From positions 1,240,001-1,304,000 of the forward strand of contig JAGPNK010000003.1 in NCBI GenBank assembly GCA_020746835.1: DNA of 64,000 bases, read 5' to 3'. Of this stretch, positions 36,029 through 48,700 are shown piece after piece; position 1 is the first letter of the stretch; every line of letters starts with the position of its first letter. The notes beneath the pieces were generated by a model. It worked only from the letters and a program-made list of their open reading frames with translations. It was not told the origin of the DNA and did no database searches. The position numbers were made by a program, and so were the translations under genes. Origin of the DNA: Stachybotrys elegans (lineage: Eukaryota > Ascomycota > Sordariomycetes > Hypocreales > Stachybotryaceae).

Positions 36029-37192
36029 ATGCCGCTCCCACCATCCATCGACATCCAGTCCTCGCCGCAGCCGATTACAGCCCTCTTCGGCGAGGCGACC
36101 GGAGACCAGAAGCTCGAATGCTACAAGCTTGGCGCCACGGCCTTCCGCACGCCTCTCACAACTGAGCAGTATATTAGGAGGGAGATGTTTATAGACACGC
36201 TCCCATTGACCCGTAATGGGGGATGGCGATTCTGGTGTTTATATAACAAGGAGCAGCCGAAGCAGGTTCTGGCTACATGCAAGACCATACACAGGGACCT
36301 CATTGTTCGGGATGCGTCTGGGACTAAGCGCCGGCGCGGTTATTGTATCGCATCAGTCGTCAGCGACGAGACACATCGCGGCCAAGGACTGGCTTCATTC
36401 ATGTTGAAGAAGGTCGCCGAATGGATGGACGGTCCAGGTGAGGGAAGCGCTAGCTTCGTATACAGTCGTCTCAGCTCAGTAAGTGATTGGCAAATGAGCA
36501 GAAGAGGATGAGTTTGTACTGAAAGCTTTCGTATCCAGTACTACGAGTCGAGAGGGTGGAATGTACATCCATCTTGGGAACTTCTCATCACTACCAAGAC
36601 GAAGGAACCGACCGAGAAGACCAACCTGCCTCCCACAAGGCTGTTGAAGGCTTCAGATGTACCACCACTTTGCCACCGCGACACGGAGAGGCTTGTCGAG
36701 AGTACAGAGAACCGAGACTTTGCGTCTGATATGACAACCATTGCCGTGCTACCGACTGCTGAGATAGTTGGCTGGCTTCATGGTAGAGGTGACTTTTACG
36801 CTTCCGAGCTCCATGGCAGGGTCACGGAGTTCAAGGGATCAATTGACGAAGTAGCTGGTGTATGGATATACTGGCATCACGACTTCCGCCGTAACCAGTT
36901 GGTCATCCAGAGGATATCACGCCCCGGGAATGATGAGAAGGACATCGAGGCGATTGCAAGCTTGCTATTGGATGCAAGAATTGAAGCATCAGCTTGGAAC
37001 CTGTCGGCTGTGTCCATTTGGAGCCCTGACAGCCATGCTGAAGCCGCTGCTGCGCGGATATCGGCGCTCGTACCCAGTGAGGTGATTGAGAAGGTCCAAC
37101 GCAAGTCGGGTATCTCAATGGTCCGGTATACCGGAGGGCAGCGGTCGGAGAGCATGGTCTTTGAGGCGAATGAGTTCTACGCTTGGAACTGA
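36029..37192 (+). CDS. LYC1-like GNAT-family N-acetyltransferase
   Basis: Two exons (36029-36478 and 36539-37192, phase-0 intron) give 367 residues. The N-terminal half has a GNAT fold: a block like YIRREMFIDTLPLTRNGGWRFW, then SVVSDETHRGQGLASFMLKK, whose R-G-Q-G-L-A matches the acetyl-CoA-binding R/Q-x-x-G-x-G/A loop at about residue 120. The C-terminal half fits the extension of the Yarrowia LYC1 family (lysine N6-acetyltransferase, lysine catabolism), with VWIYWHHDFRRNQLVIQRI and a final EFYAWN. The ATG at 36029 was chosen because the open frame upstream begins only with TTG. Most fungal homologues are uncharacterised, so substrate is open. Confidence 0.85.
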
Positions 37193-37413
37193 TTGAGGCT
37201 CCTTCCCAGTACAAAGCTAGAAGCTGTAACAGAGGACATGGAGGATGACGTGAATTGGGGCTGTGTATCTTGCACCTTCTTGTTGTAATCTACGGATCAC
37301 AAAACACTTGGGAAGAGAGGACGAATGAGACCTTGAAGATAACTGGATGAATAGGTAGTATATTGAGGTCATTCACCTCTGGACGGCAAGATATATCAGC
37401 CTTCTAGGTACAT

Positions 37414-40400
37414 CTATGTCATTTTTATCTGAACATGATCGTGGAACTTTAGCCCATTTTTGATGATGACTATCCTGTCGAAGAGACAGAATATAAATAT
37501 GCCACCAGGAGCTTGTATGGGCAGCAACTCATTGTTCATAGTCGCATACTCATTGGGCACGAAAAAGTGTCGCGCGTACTGAGAATTGCTGCCGTCAATG
37601 GGAATGGAGCAGACCCAGGAGTCCTTGCGCAGGAACATAAATCTGTTGTCGAGTGCGTTGAAACCTAGGGAAAACTTGAATGATGAGAATGCGGATGGAG
37701 TTGCTCCCAACGAGTTCTGGAGAGGCGACAATTGGGGTGGTGTTGAAACACCAGCTTGGGGCAGCTGGAAGATAGCAATTGAGCAGTGTGTCTTAGTCGA
37801 AGACCTCTGGGAGTACTGCAGTGTAAGGTGTCTAGTAGAGGCGTTAAAAAACACAGCGTCTGTGCGACAGTTTTCGAGTCTTGCATCGGTAACATGGTCG
37901 AGACGAATTGGTGGCACGGGACTGGACCTGGGGAAGCTGGAGGCCGTATAATGAGACAGGATATGGTCGTGGACGAGTGCAAATACCGGACCTTGACCAT
38001 TGTCGGGGATGGCAACCCACTTCCATGATACTCTCTCGTCATCAGCCCAATCCATGGACCCAATCATGGTGCCATCGGATGTTCGGTAGACAATATCTGC
38101 TCGTGTTGTAGAGACCAGCAAGAACTCTCCGCTATCGTCGAGAAGTAATTGACGGATGGATGAAGCAGCGCGAGTCTTCAGCTTCAGCTCATTGGTCTGG
38201 ACTATGTTGGGCTTCCGTATGGTTAGAGTCCAAACCTGAATTATGTTGAAGAGGTCGCTCGACGCAATGACAGTTCCTTTACACGAGGCAAGATAGCCGA
38301 CCGAATCTTGATGAGTGTATAGAACGCCCACCTCCTTGCCGTCAGTCAGGCTATAGAAAGCAACGTCACCGTTGTTCTTGCCGACAAAAAATATCGGATC
38401 GCTTGTGTGTGCTGCGAACGCTCTGACTCTCGACGACTGAAGCGTCTCAAATTGTCCCTCTGGAACCACGATATTTTCGGGCTGGTCGCTGATGCTGGCC
38501 TCCTCCTCGACGGTCTTCCGCATCAATGCCGCGGGCGACCAAACCTTCATCTCGTGGTCCGTCACATCCAGGAGACTGAAGTTATCCGAAGTAAACTCGA
38601 GCATCCGGAAGGATTGGTTCGGCGTTAGGACATGATAAAGCACAGCAAGGGACTCGAAATCCCATATTCGCAGAGTGCCCTGGATGTCAACGGTCGCGAA
38701 GGTGTTTCCGCTGGGCGAACATGTGGCAGAGATGGAGATGATGTGCTCTTCCGGCTCGTATTCATTTACCACCACTCCTGTCCATGGGTCAAACAAGGAC
38801 ATGTGCGACTCATTGTATATGACAAGCAGCAGGTTCACGTCGGCATTTGGGTGAAAGATGAGATACTGCGGGCAGCGGTTCTTGGCGTCGGGTGCCCAAC
38901 AAACGAAACCTGTAGTCTCCAGGTCGAATAGGCACACTGGTCCATTTCTATAGGCCAGCGCGATAAGTTCCTGATTTGGTGAGATTGAAGCGGTGCAGGG
39001 TGCTCTGGAGGATATGCTGTGGGCTACGGTAGCATCCTCCGGCGGTTCGTAAGTCAAGGCGAGTTCGTCGATCGGCTCCCCCGTCTCGATGTCCCATTTC
39101 AGGACCTTGCCTTGTTTCGCGACACCGAGCACGTAGGTCGGGGAAAAGGCAAGCAGCCAGAAACGAACTCGGACTCGGGTCTTCCATAGCAGGTTTCCCT
39201 GTAAGTCCCACAGCATCAGGAAACGTCTGTTCGACCCGACAATGAACAAGCCCTGCGGGTCGAACTGCAATAGATCTACAGCGAGATCCTCATGTACGAC
39301 CAACTCTGTCTCCTGGTTTCTGGTATTATAGAAGCAAATGTCTCCCGATTCAAACGCGACCGCGATTAGGCTTTCGCCGCATGATACAGCAGTCGCGGTC
39401 TTGTCGCCAAAGTCCAAGGTCGCCACGCAATCGTTCCAGTGCTGGTCAGTTGGGCCAAGCAGAGTAAGACTGTCCGGCATCCGTCGGAACTGGCGATGGA
39501 TGGCGGAATTTGTCGGACATAAAGGAGGAATCAAGAAGTATATAGACTGTGGGTACGTCGAAAGAGCAAAGTGAAACTTGATAGCTATCCTGCCGAGATC
39601 AGTGGCCCAGGAATCCACACATACGACATGTCGATCTAGAGGCGAGCTGTACTTGGATCTCCGAAGCGAATAGGCCTTTAAATTTCTGGCAGCTCTCACA
39701 AGACTGTGCATATCTCCCTTCGTCGCAACCTTGTCAATCCAAGTAAGGGTTGTCGACGAGAGGAACTTGACTACCGCAGCAAGAAGCTCATCGCTGCTTG
39801 CTGAAGCGCTGAAGACATGGTCTGAGAAATGGCTGATTGCGTAGTCAAGGAGGGCGGGGGCCTTTGCTGCTGGCCGCTTCTGGTCCAGCATTCGCCTGTG
39901 TCTTGGGGGTTGCATTTCAGGGCCACAGAGTAACTTCAAGCACACGAGCGCTATCCGCTCATGTGCCTCCGCTGTAGAAATTCGGAACTCTCCTGCATCT
40001 TCGGAAGAGAGGAACGCCCGGGCGGTGCTGTGGATGATGCGGACATGGTCGGACTCGGCATCGATAGCAACGAGGTGACCACATAGACCCTCAATAGCGG
40101 GTTTAGGGCTAGATAACTGTGTCTTGACATCGACAGAGACTGCGTAGGCGATCTCAAGGGTCGAAAGGGGTCGGGAGGCCAGGGCAACCCACTGTAAGAT
40201 GGCCCTAGCAATGTGTCGTTCCCTCTTGTTCTCTGCCATCTCCGTCACAGTGCGCCGGTAGTACGACACCATGCCTTCTGGAATGCCACGCAGAACTTCC
40301 ACAATGCTCTCGTGTCCGTATACACCCTCCAGCTCGTCCATGACGAGGCGTACCCAGAGGAAGGAGGCATTTGACTTGGCGATGATCTGGTTGGTCAGCT

Positions 40401-42578
40401 CGGCTGCCTGTTCCTCATTCTCGACCGGCAAATCAGCCATTCGACTGGCTATGTAGAGCTCAATGTCGCTCATTGTGTCTTGAATAGGTATTTCCACTAC
40501 ATTCAGGTCGATGTCGTTAAGCTGTCGAACTAGCTTTGGCATGTCTGCTAGCTTGCGACTGGTGATGAACACCTTCAGTGGAAATGAGATGGGCGTCCCT
40601 CTCAATAAAGTGAAGAATTCGGCATACGCAACACACTCGTCGATGGCATCTAGAAGCCAGTATTGCGCTGCTAATATAGAGGTCTAATGGTGACTTGCAT
40701 GTAAGCACTGGATGGAGAGAGGCGTCAATTCGCGAGACTCGTTGCCTCGCGTAGAACACGGAAAGACTGACCTGGAAAATTCCGGTTCGAAATATCTTGG
40801 ACCATATAGCTCGAGCATCGTCGAGGTCGAGCGTTGAAGCCTCATCGTGGAATTTCATGAGTGTCTCGCGGACAGCTGCATTCGACCGAGCCATTTGATA
40901 CGCGATGGAGCGCAGCAAGCCGGCTAGTGAACGAGACTCCTTCTTTCCGAAGTTGAAGTAGTATGCGCTATTCTCAAGCCCGAACTCTTCAAGTTGGGAC
41001 TCGACGTGAGTCACCAATACCGTCTTTCCGGCCCCAGGATTCGCAGTCACCCAATAGATGGACGGCCTGTATTTTCTGCTCTTGTCGCATCTGGGTGTAC
41101 CATCCCTCCAGTCTTTATAGTCCTCGCGCTCGTCTATCCATTGGCAAGACCCCTTCAGCCTGTCTTGGCGATTTTCAGGGTAATCGTGGGTACCTAGGTA
41201 TGATCGTACGGCCAGGAGATCAGAGGACGAGCGTCTTTCGTTTTGTGCCATGTCTAAACAACGGCATGTTAGTGCTTCGTAGACCTTAGCCCTTGACCAA
41301 GTCCACTTACCATCCTCTAGGATATCTTCAATAAATGACCCGAGCGCGTTCTTCAGTGTCAAATAATTGGGATCGTTGGGATCACAGAACTTGCACATAT
41401 TTGGATGATTCGCGTTGAGGTAAGTGACTCTTTCATTGTGGTATCCGGGGCCTGCGAAAACGGGAGTGTTAATTGCAACTGCCTCGGCTCCGTGAAGCCC
41501 ATTTGTCGTCAATTCACACTCACCCAAGACTGCTGATTCCTTATCTACGACTATGGTCGAAGAGATGCCAATATTGGTCGGCAAGGTCTCAAAGAACGAA
41601 AAGATGGTAAGATCTGCGATGCAACTCCCAAACTCATCATTGATGAATTGCGTCGACTTGGATCCGACTTTGAGACCGTCGATGTACTCTCGAGATGAAG
41701 ACAGACCGGCAATCCCGGAAACTTTAAGAATGTTATTCAAGAGCGCAGCGTAGTCTGATCCCTTGTGCGGAGTGGCGAGGAAGAAAATGCCTCGGATTCG
41801 TCCAGAGACATCGCATTGGTCCCGATTGCGATGGGCTAATATATGTGCCTGGTACAAGAAGTGATGAGAATATGATTGCAAGGATTAATTGGAGTACTCT
41901 GCTGGCATGTACCTTCTTGATGACAAGTCCGCCCATGGAATGTCCCACGAGAACGATGGGGCTCTATGCAGGCAGAGCTGGTTAGCCGCCTCACTTGCTC
42001 AACATTGTGACCGGACCATATACTTTAGGGTTGCGCCTCAATGCAGGCGATGACCTGATCTCCTCATATAGAGCTTGCCCGAAGTCATGAATTCCGAGAA
42101 TGCTGGGCTGCGATTTCTTCCAATCCGCATCGTAGCCAAAGCTGTGGATGTTGGCTCTGCGGAATTCAGCCTCACTTGGAAGCCAGTGTTGCGGCCAGAA
42201 CAACCTAGGATCTTGACCCTTTTGCCATGTCTTTACGGATCCTCCGCACAAGCCATGCACAAAAATGATCTCAACCATGGGCTCTGGTGACGCGAACAGC
42301 AGCCGCAGACCTAGCGGCCCCCGCGTGCCCTCCTCGGTCGCACTCTCTGTCCAGATGGAGCTGAAACGGCGACTGAGGAACGACGACCGCCGCTGATCGT
42401 CCCTGTCATCTTGGGGTGTATCTCGAGATGGGCGGCTCGGGTTCCCTGCGTGTATAAGAGTCGTGGTAGCGGAGAGAGGATTGGACCTCGCGTCGAAATC
42501 GCCCTCGCCGGGCTCATCGTTCGGTGCTCGGTGGGGTAGCTTGAAGATGCGGCCCTGTGAAGTATGGTTAGACGCCAT
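37414..42578 (-). CDS. NOD-like receptor: SesB-type hydrolase, NACHT, WD40 repeats
   Basis: Six exons (42578-42024, 41963-41913, 41848-41524, 41451-41311, 41253-40772, 40683-37414), phases consistent, encode 1,607 residues. An N-terminal alpha/beta-hydrolase of the SesB type (residues about 100-340) has oxyanion motif HGLCGGS, nucleophile Ser194 in GHSMGG, Asp in VVDKES and His in NANHPN. A NACHT NTPase follows, with P-loop NPGAGKT near 430 and Walker B WLLDAIDE near 527-534, joined by splicing. The C-terminal half is a degenerate WD40-like propeller with VLKWDIETG, LMLWDLQGN and LRIWDFES. Fungal STAND proteins of this plan act in non-self recognition and programmed cell death: repeats sense, NACHT oligomerises, and the N-terminal domain executes. 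The WD units are divergent rather than near-identical. It is divergent from the fructosamine-kinase-like gene. Confidence 0.92.
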
Positions 42579-43176
42579 ATCGAGATTGTTGCACGGGGAG
42601 TCATGAGTGTCTCGTGATTGTCGCTACTTACGGCCATCATAGAGCCGCTGACGTCCCATTTGGCTCAACCACGAGGCAACTGAGGTGAAGGTGGGAGAAT
42701 TGCTGTGTCGGAGTTGTAAGGTCGCATTCAGCACACACAGGCAGCCAACCCCTGCAAGAGACAAGGGACATGGTCAGATGTAATAAGCGCTGGGTCGGCG
42801 ACTCCCGTCTCTCTATGGATACAGCTCTGGAAATGTGCCCATCTGCCTCAAGGTGTGCAACCACAAAATCAGTTACTTGCTCGGGCAGGCTGCGGTTCAT
42901 TCTTTCAAAGCCAGTATATCCATTTTCTCTAGAAGATTCCCTGTTCCCTCGGATGTCGTCGTCCGTGTGTCAGAGGCAGCGATAAGAGGCTGACAGACGG
43001 CAACGGATTGGGACGGGCAATACAGGGGTCAAACACCAACCAGATGGCAGGCTTAACCGCCCCAGATACCGATGTTGGTTTGTGACACCACCGTCAGGAG
43101 GGGTTCCAAAGAGGGGTTTGCTGATCATTTCATACCTTGATGTTTCAACCGTCTTGGACGCAGTATTCAACTCACC
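42579..43176. other. Intergenic, shared promoter of the NLR and the kinase-like gene
   Basis: 598 bp between two outward-facing genes. No TATA or coding feature was recognised. Its small size makes shared regulation possible. Confidence 0.45.
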
Positions 43177-45200
43177 ATGGATGAGGTGCTCGATCCCGCC
43201 ATCATCGAAGGTAGTGCTTGCACCTAAGATTAGCCCTTTTGCACCGGACTAACTGGCTTCGAGCGCTTCCTGCTGGCTGTGAAGTCGTCTATGTGGAGCG
43301 CCATGGAACTCCGAGCTGGGCGAATGGATACAAGGTGGAAGTGGAAGTCGATGGCGACGAGAAAGCATACTTTTTGAAGGTAAGGGGTGTTTATCTAATA
43401 GGCCTCTAGTACAAGCTTCTGAAGCCTCATTTGTGATGTCTTTACAGATTTTGCAACGGGATCGCCATGCTGAAATGGCACGAGGAGAGTACGAGAGCCA
43501 GTTGGCCATGTGGAAACATATACCCGACAACGTCGTGGTTCCCGTCGCACATGGAACACTGAAGGACGACGACTCCAGGTCATTCTATCTTGCTTTGTAC
43601 CGGGACTTTAAAGATCGAGTTCCCGAGGCCGCCCCACTGGTAGACGTCCTCAGGACGCTACAGACTTCGGGAATCTCCCCAAATGGCAAGTTCGGCTTTC
43701 ATGTACCGACGTTCAACGGCTATGTCCCTTTGATCAACGACTGGTGCGATACATGGGAAGAATGGTTTGCCCGCCAGCTGAAATCAGACATCGAGTGGGA
43801 ACAGAGCATACGCGGGCAAGATGATGAGTTCAACGAAATTGCAGGCAGATTCATTGAAAAGGTTGTTCCCCGACTGCTTCGACCGCTCGAAACAGGGGGA
43901 AGGAGCATCAACCCGGTATTGATCCATGGGGATCTCTGGCACGGGAACACCGATATCGATTCTGTAACCAACAAGGTCATATTGTTCGATGCTTGCTGCT
44001 GCTACGGGCACAGCGAAAGTATGTCATTGCACCCAAAGCCCAACCTAGGCCCTGGCTTGCCACCAACACTCGCTGACGGATCTTCTAGTGGAACTTTTCA
44101 TGATGCGCGAGACACGTTACATCTTCTCCAACGATCACATTGCCTACTACAAGAAATGTGTTGATGCCTCAGAACCGTTGGCTGACTTTGACGACCGTCT
44201 GACTCTTTATGCAATGTTGGTCTTCATATGATGTTTGTTTTCGTTGTGCGAAGTTGACCAGCATCAGGCGCGACAATCTTATCAACTCCGGTTTACATGA
44301 ACACCGAGCATATCTACGTCAAACGTGAGTACTCTGAAACACCTTGGTACATCCGAGCTCTAACATTCTCAACTTGGCAGAGTCAAGGAAGATATGTTAC
44401 TGTTGCTTGAAAAATATCCCAATGGAATCGATGACTTTGTTGAGACATCTGCCCTACCAACCCATGAAGATACAGAGATGAAGTTTGAAGAAGTAGCGAG
44501 CACGGAGTCTTCATTGCTAGAGGAAGCACTCACTCCTCATTCTGAAAAGCCTGAGCCTCCTTCGTTCGACGAAGAGTCTACTTCTCAACCCGAGAAGCCC
44601 AAATCTCCAGTATCCGAGGAAGGGGCAGTCTGTAGCCCTGAAAAGCATGAACATCCATCATTGGAGATAGCAGACACGTCTCAATCCAAGAAGCCTGCAT
44701 CTCCTGTACTCAAGGAAGTCGCTTTCGATCCTGAGAAGCTTGAGTCTCTTGACCTCGATGAAGGGCCTATATCTCGACTTGAGAAAGATGGTTCTTCTGA
44801 GCTCAAGGAGGAAGCCGGTGCTGACCTTGAAGTGGCTGAGTCGTTTCCATTGAGCGGGGGTGATAACAGCCAGTTTGACACACCCGAAGCCGATTCACTA
44901 GAGAAAGAAGTAGTTTGTCAGCCCGAACAGGCCGAATCTCCTTTATCTGAAGACGGATCCAGTTTTGGTTCTCAAGGGCATGATTCGCCTTCAAAGGGGG
45001 AAGCGACTATTTGCGATTCGGAGATGCCCAGTTCCTCCAAGGCAGATGAAATGGCCACCCAGACATCCGGAGAGTCTGGGTCTCCTTTACTGGAAAGGGG
45101 ATCCATCTGTCATTCTGAGAAGCTGGAGTCTACTCCTACGGGATTCCTTGTCGACCAGTCACAAGAAAACATCAAGACCCCTTTGGAAAGCTCAGCATGA
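43177..45200 (+). CDS. Fructosamine-kinase/APH-like kinase with acidic repeat tail
   Basis: Six exons (43177-43210, 43264-43379, 43448-44018, 44089-44215, 44268-44324, 44381-45200) give 574 residues. Residues 1 to about 315 match the fructosamine-3-kinase branch of aminoglycoside-phosphotransferase-like kinases, which phosphorylate sugar-modified lysines or other small substrates. Marks are the ATP-site lysine K50 (AYFLK), catalytic loop LIHGDLWHGN (Asp near 211), metal site LFDACCCYGHSE (Asp near 231) and end block KEDMLLLLEKYPNGIDDF. Residues about 316-574 form an extra tail of imperfect units rich in Glu, Ser and Pro, with recurring P-E-K-x-x-S-P spacing, probably disordered and highly acidic. 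Fructosamine kinases normally end near residue 300, so the tail is unusual. It is divergent from the NLR gene. Confidence 0.85.
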
Positions 45201-45339
45201 ATGTTGATGAACAGAAACACAGTTTTGGTCTTATGTGGATGGATAATATGGCTAACTGAAATGTCTTGATATTGGTGCAGGAAATGTGACTCTATGATTA
45301 CAGTTTGCCAACAACCAGGTATGAATAGATGACCCTTGA

Positions 45340-45729
45340 TTAAAAATAGCCGTTCATGTCATCGTCGTCGTCGAATCCAGGGGGAGGGGTTGGCATCATT
45401 GTGCCAATTAGCAAGGATTTTCGCAAGATTCTCATTGATCGGGGGGTACCGAGGTCTCCCAGAATGAGCCCATCTGGCTTCTCGTCATCCTGATCGTTGT
45501 CCTCGTCCTCTTCTTCGTCCTCTTCGTTGTCATCCTCGCCATCCTCCCAGTTCGGAGGGAGTAGGCAGCTTGCTACAGCTGTAACGCAAGCAACTCCATA
45601 TATTGCAGTTGTGGTTACCTCTCCTGCAACTATTGCTGTTGTTATTACCGCTGCTCCCTGTAAGGTTTAAAAGCCTGCTTCTGCTTCTGCTTCTGCTTCT
45701 GCTTCTGACCACCCGGACGCACCTTCCAT
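45340..45729 (-). pseudogene. Possible small membrane protein with acidic tail, interrupted by a stop
   Basis: One minus-strand frame reads from ATG 45729 through an EA-repeat (the TGCTTC microsatellite) to a TAA after GF. The same frame then stays open for about 105 codons to TAA 45340. It encodes a hydrophobic Ala/Val/Thr-rich stretch (about 30 residues), then NWEDGEDD, a run of acidic residues, a basic patch (SMRILRKS) and an FDDDDDMNGYF end. The composition looks coding rather than random, but no ATG starts the second part and no intron restores it. It may be a remnant or an artefact of low-complexity DNA. Confidence 0.25.
45675..45707. repeat. TGCTTC hexanucleotide microsatellite
   Basis: About five tandem copies of TGCTTC between the kinase-like gene and the pseudogene. 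Confidence 0.7.
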
Positions 45730-45779
45730 GACGTATCGTGCAACACTACTACATATAGTTATTACCTTACATCTCGGCT

Positions 45780-48700
45780 GGCGTGCTAGCTCGCAGAAGT
45801 ATACTACCCACAACCTCAAGTTGAACGACTATCTGACTGCAGTTCAGATGATCTGGGACTGGGGCTGGGTTGACAACGCATCGAGGTCAGTGGTGGTGCG
45901 ATCGCCTTCAACACCAGTGGCGTGGGCGGCAGCACTGGCCAAGGCGTCGGATCCATCTCTATCGTTGACAGCACCCTCCGCAACGTGCCTGTGGGTATAT
46001 TGACCAACGGGAGGTCTACGTCGCTGCACATTGTGCTCGATAATGTTGATGTCAACAATGTCGGCCGGGTCGTCCAGGTCGACGGCGGGAGTACCTTGCT
46101 GGACACTTCGGGTACCATCGAGCTCTGAACGACAAGCACTGTCTACAGGGGCGATGAGGGCTCGGGCGTTACGGGCTCTGTGAAGGGACCGTCCAAGGGC
46201 GAGAGCCTGCTACAAGATGGCAAGTTATTTGTCCGACCGCGACCCCAGTATGCGAATGTTCCTCCGTCCGGGTTCTCCATAGCAACCACAGATGGCGGTT
46301 GCAGGAACGACGGCACCGGGGACCAGACAGTGTGTGTCAACGGCTTCCCCCAGAGAGCGGCGGCGTCTGGACGAATCGCTTACTTCCCTGCCGGTGTCTA
46401 TCAAATCGGCGGTACAGTCTTGATCCCTACCGGGTCTCGGGTTGTGGGCGCCAGCTAGTCCCAGACCCAAGGCACAGGCTACTACTTCTCTGACATGACG
46501 GAACCTAAGGTGGTGGTCAGGGCTGGCAACCCCGGCGAGATTGGCATCGCGGCCTCTCTGATGATGCATGTTACCAAGCAGGCTTCGGGCTACTTTGAGA
46601 ATGTCTGGGTCTGGACGGCCGACCATGACAATGACGTGAGCATCTACGATAGCCCGGACAAGCTGTCGAGCCAGATTAGCATTTACTGCGCTCGCGGTCT
46701 GCTCATCGAGGGAGAGGACTCGTGGTTCTACGGTGGCTGAAGTGAGCATTCGGTCATGTACAATTACCTCGTGTACGGGGCCAGCAACGTCTACTTGGGC
46801 CACATTCACACCGAGACACCCTAATACCAGCCCAATCCCATTGCCCCGGGGCCCTTCACTGTCGCTGTGAGCTTCCCCAGCGATCCCGATTTTAGCAGCT
46901 GCAGGGGCGACACGGCTCGCGCCTTGGCTGGTCATCTCTGGCTCAAGCTCCGTAACGGTCCACGGCGCAGGTCTGTACAGCTTCTTCCAGGACTACTGGC
47001 AGGACTGCCTCGAAACAAATGAGTGCCAGCAGCGCATCCTCAGAGTCGTCGGGTCTACCGACGTGGTGTTCCTGAACCTCTTCACCGTTGCAATCTCTGA
47101 CATGGCCGTGGGGATTGACGGTACCGTCGTCTCCAAGGATGAGAACCAACGCGGATTCACGACCGAGATTAGCATATGGCTTCCACTCGACGGGTTCGAC
47201 AACATCAATACCATCTTCGTCGGCACCGAGATCCGGACGTCAGCCACGGTAACGTGCTTAGTTGCTAGCTGCCTCCTGGTGCTCCCGACAAGCTCGCTGC
47301 CATTGAAACGACGATATCCCCCAGCCCGTACACAACATCCTTCCAATACGGCGGTACGATGACAGTCACCACCACCGGCGTGGTTGGAGTAACGTTTGTC
47401 ACGACGACCATCACCACGGTGCTTAACATTCCGGGCATACCCATCGACGGTATACCCTTCTCCAACTACAACATTATCTCGGGACAGTCAAGCATTATTG
47501 CCTCGCCAAGCGTCAACGTTCCCCTAGTCACCATCAGTTTGCCCGACGGCGCGAGCGGCACTACGGCTCGCATCGTCCCGCTTCCCCCGTGGCCACAGAT
47601 CAATGAGGGCCCGGCAAACTCCAACACCATTACTGTACCTGGTGGCGGCAACGCAGACGGCAGCGGGAACTATTATACCGGCATCACATCTACGTTGAGA
47701 GTTACCGGCGCCACAGTCACCACTATCACCCTTCCTACCGTCATATCGCCCATTACTGTCGAGTGCCCGCCCGATGACTCCATCGTTTGTGCAACACCGG
47801 CGACAACCACTTACACAGAGCGCACTAATCCAACCTCGTTTGCCATTGGTTTCATGTGCCCGACCACAAAGGTTGTTGGCTTCCTTGGCTCTACGACAGG
47901 AATTGTGTCCGCTGATTGCAGTGTTGTGACGAGCTTCCCGACTCCCACAGAGGAGCCCACGACACAGCCAACGCGCACTGGTGAGACGACAACTACACCT
48001 CTTCCAATCTGGACAACGTGGCCTCCTGGCATGGTATCCCCTATCAGCTCGGTGGTGTAAAGCGCAGAGCCCACTGACGGCGGCTCCAATCAGCCCTGCG
48101 ATCTGTGGTTCTTCTTTGTTTGCATCAACCGCGATGATCTTGTAATCGGAGGCAGGTTTTGGTCCTATCCTCCTGGCATCTACCCGCCGGGACCTCCTCC
48201 GGGCATCACATGGCCACCTGGTTTCACGTTGAGCGGCAGCTTGGCGCCGTGGCCGCCCATCACTATAGGACCCGGTGGTTAGCTTGAATACTCGTCAGAG
48301 CCGACCAAGGAATGCTCAAGCACCCAGAAGGCATCTATATGTACGACGACGACTTTCTTCACCGTCTCGGCGACATTGACAAGACCTACCGCCTCCGAGA
48401 CCGAGTGCGAAACCATCTCGGATTGCTCCGTCAGCTACTCGTCTGCGCACACGAGCAGCATCGAGTCGTGCACATTTAAATTCGGGCGCGCAGCACTAGT
48501 AACCACATCGAGCAATGAGACGGATACTTCTCCGACCCTGAGCAGCCTTGTCGCTGAGCGGACTGGGTCCGTCGACGAGAGAAGCGACAAAGGAGGGACA
48601 AGCAAAGACAGCCCATGCAGCTTATACAAGCGCGCAGCATGTGCGCTATCTGCCATTATCTATCTACGGAACCCTACGAACCAAAATGAGGCCAACGCCA

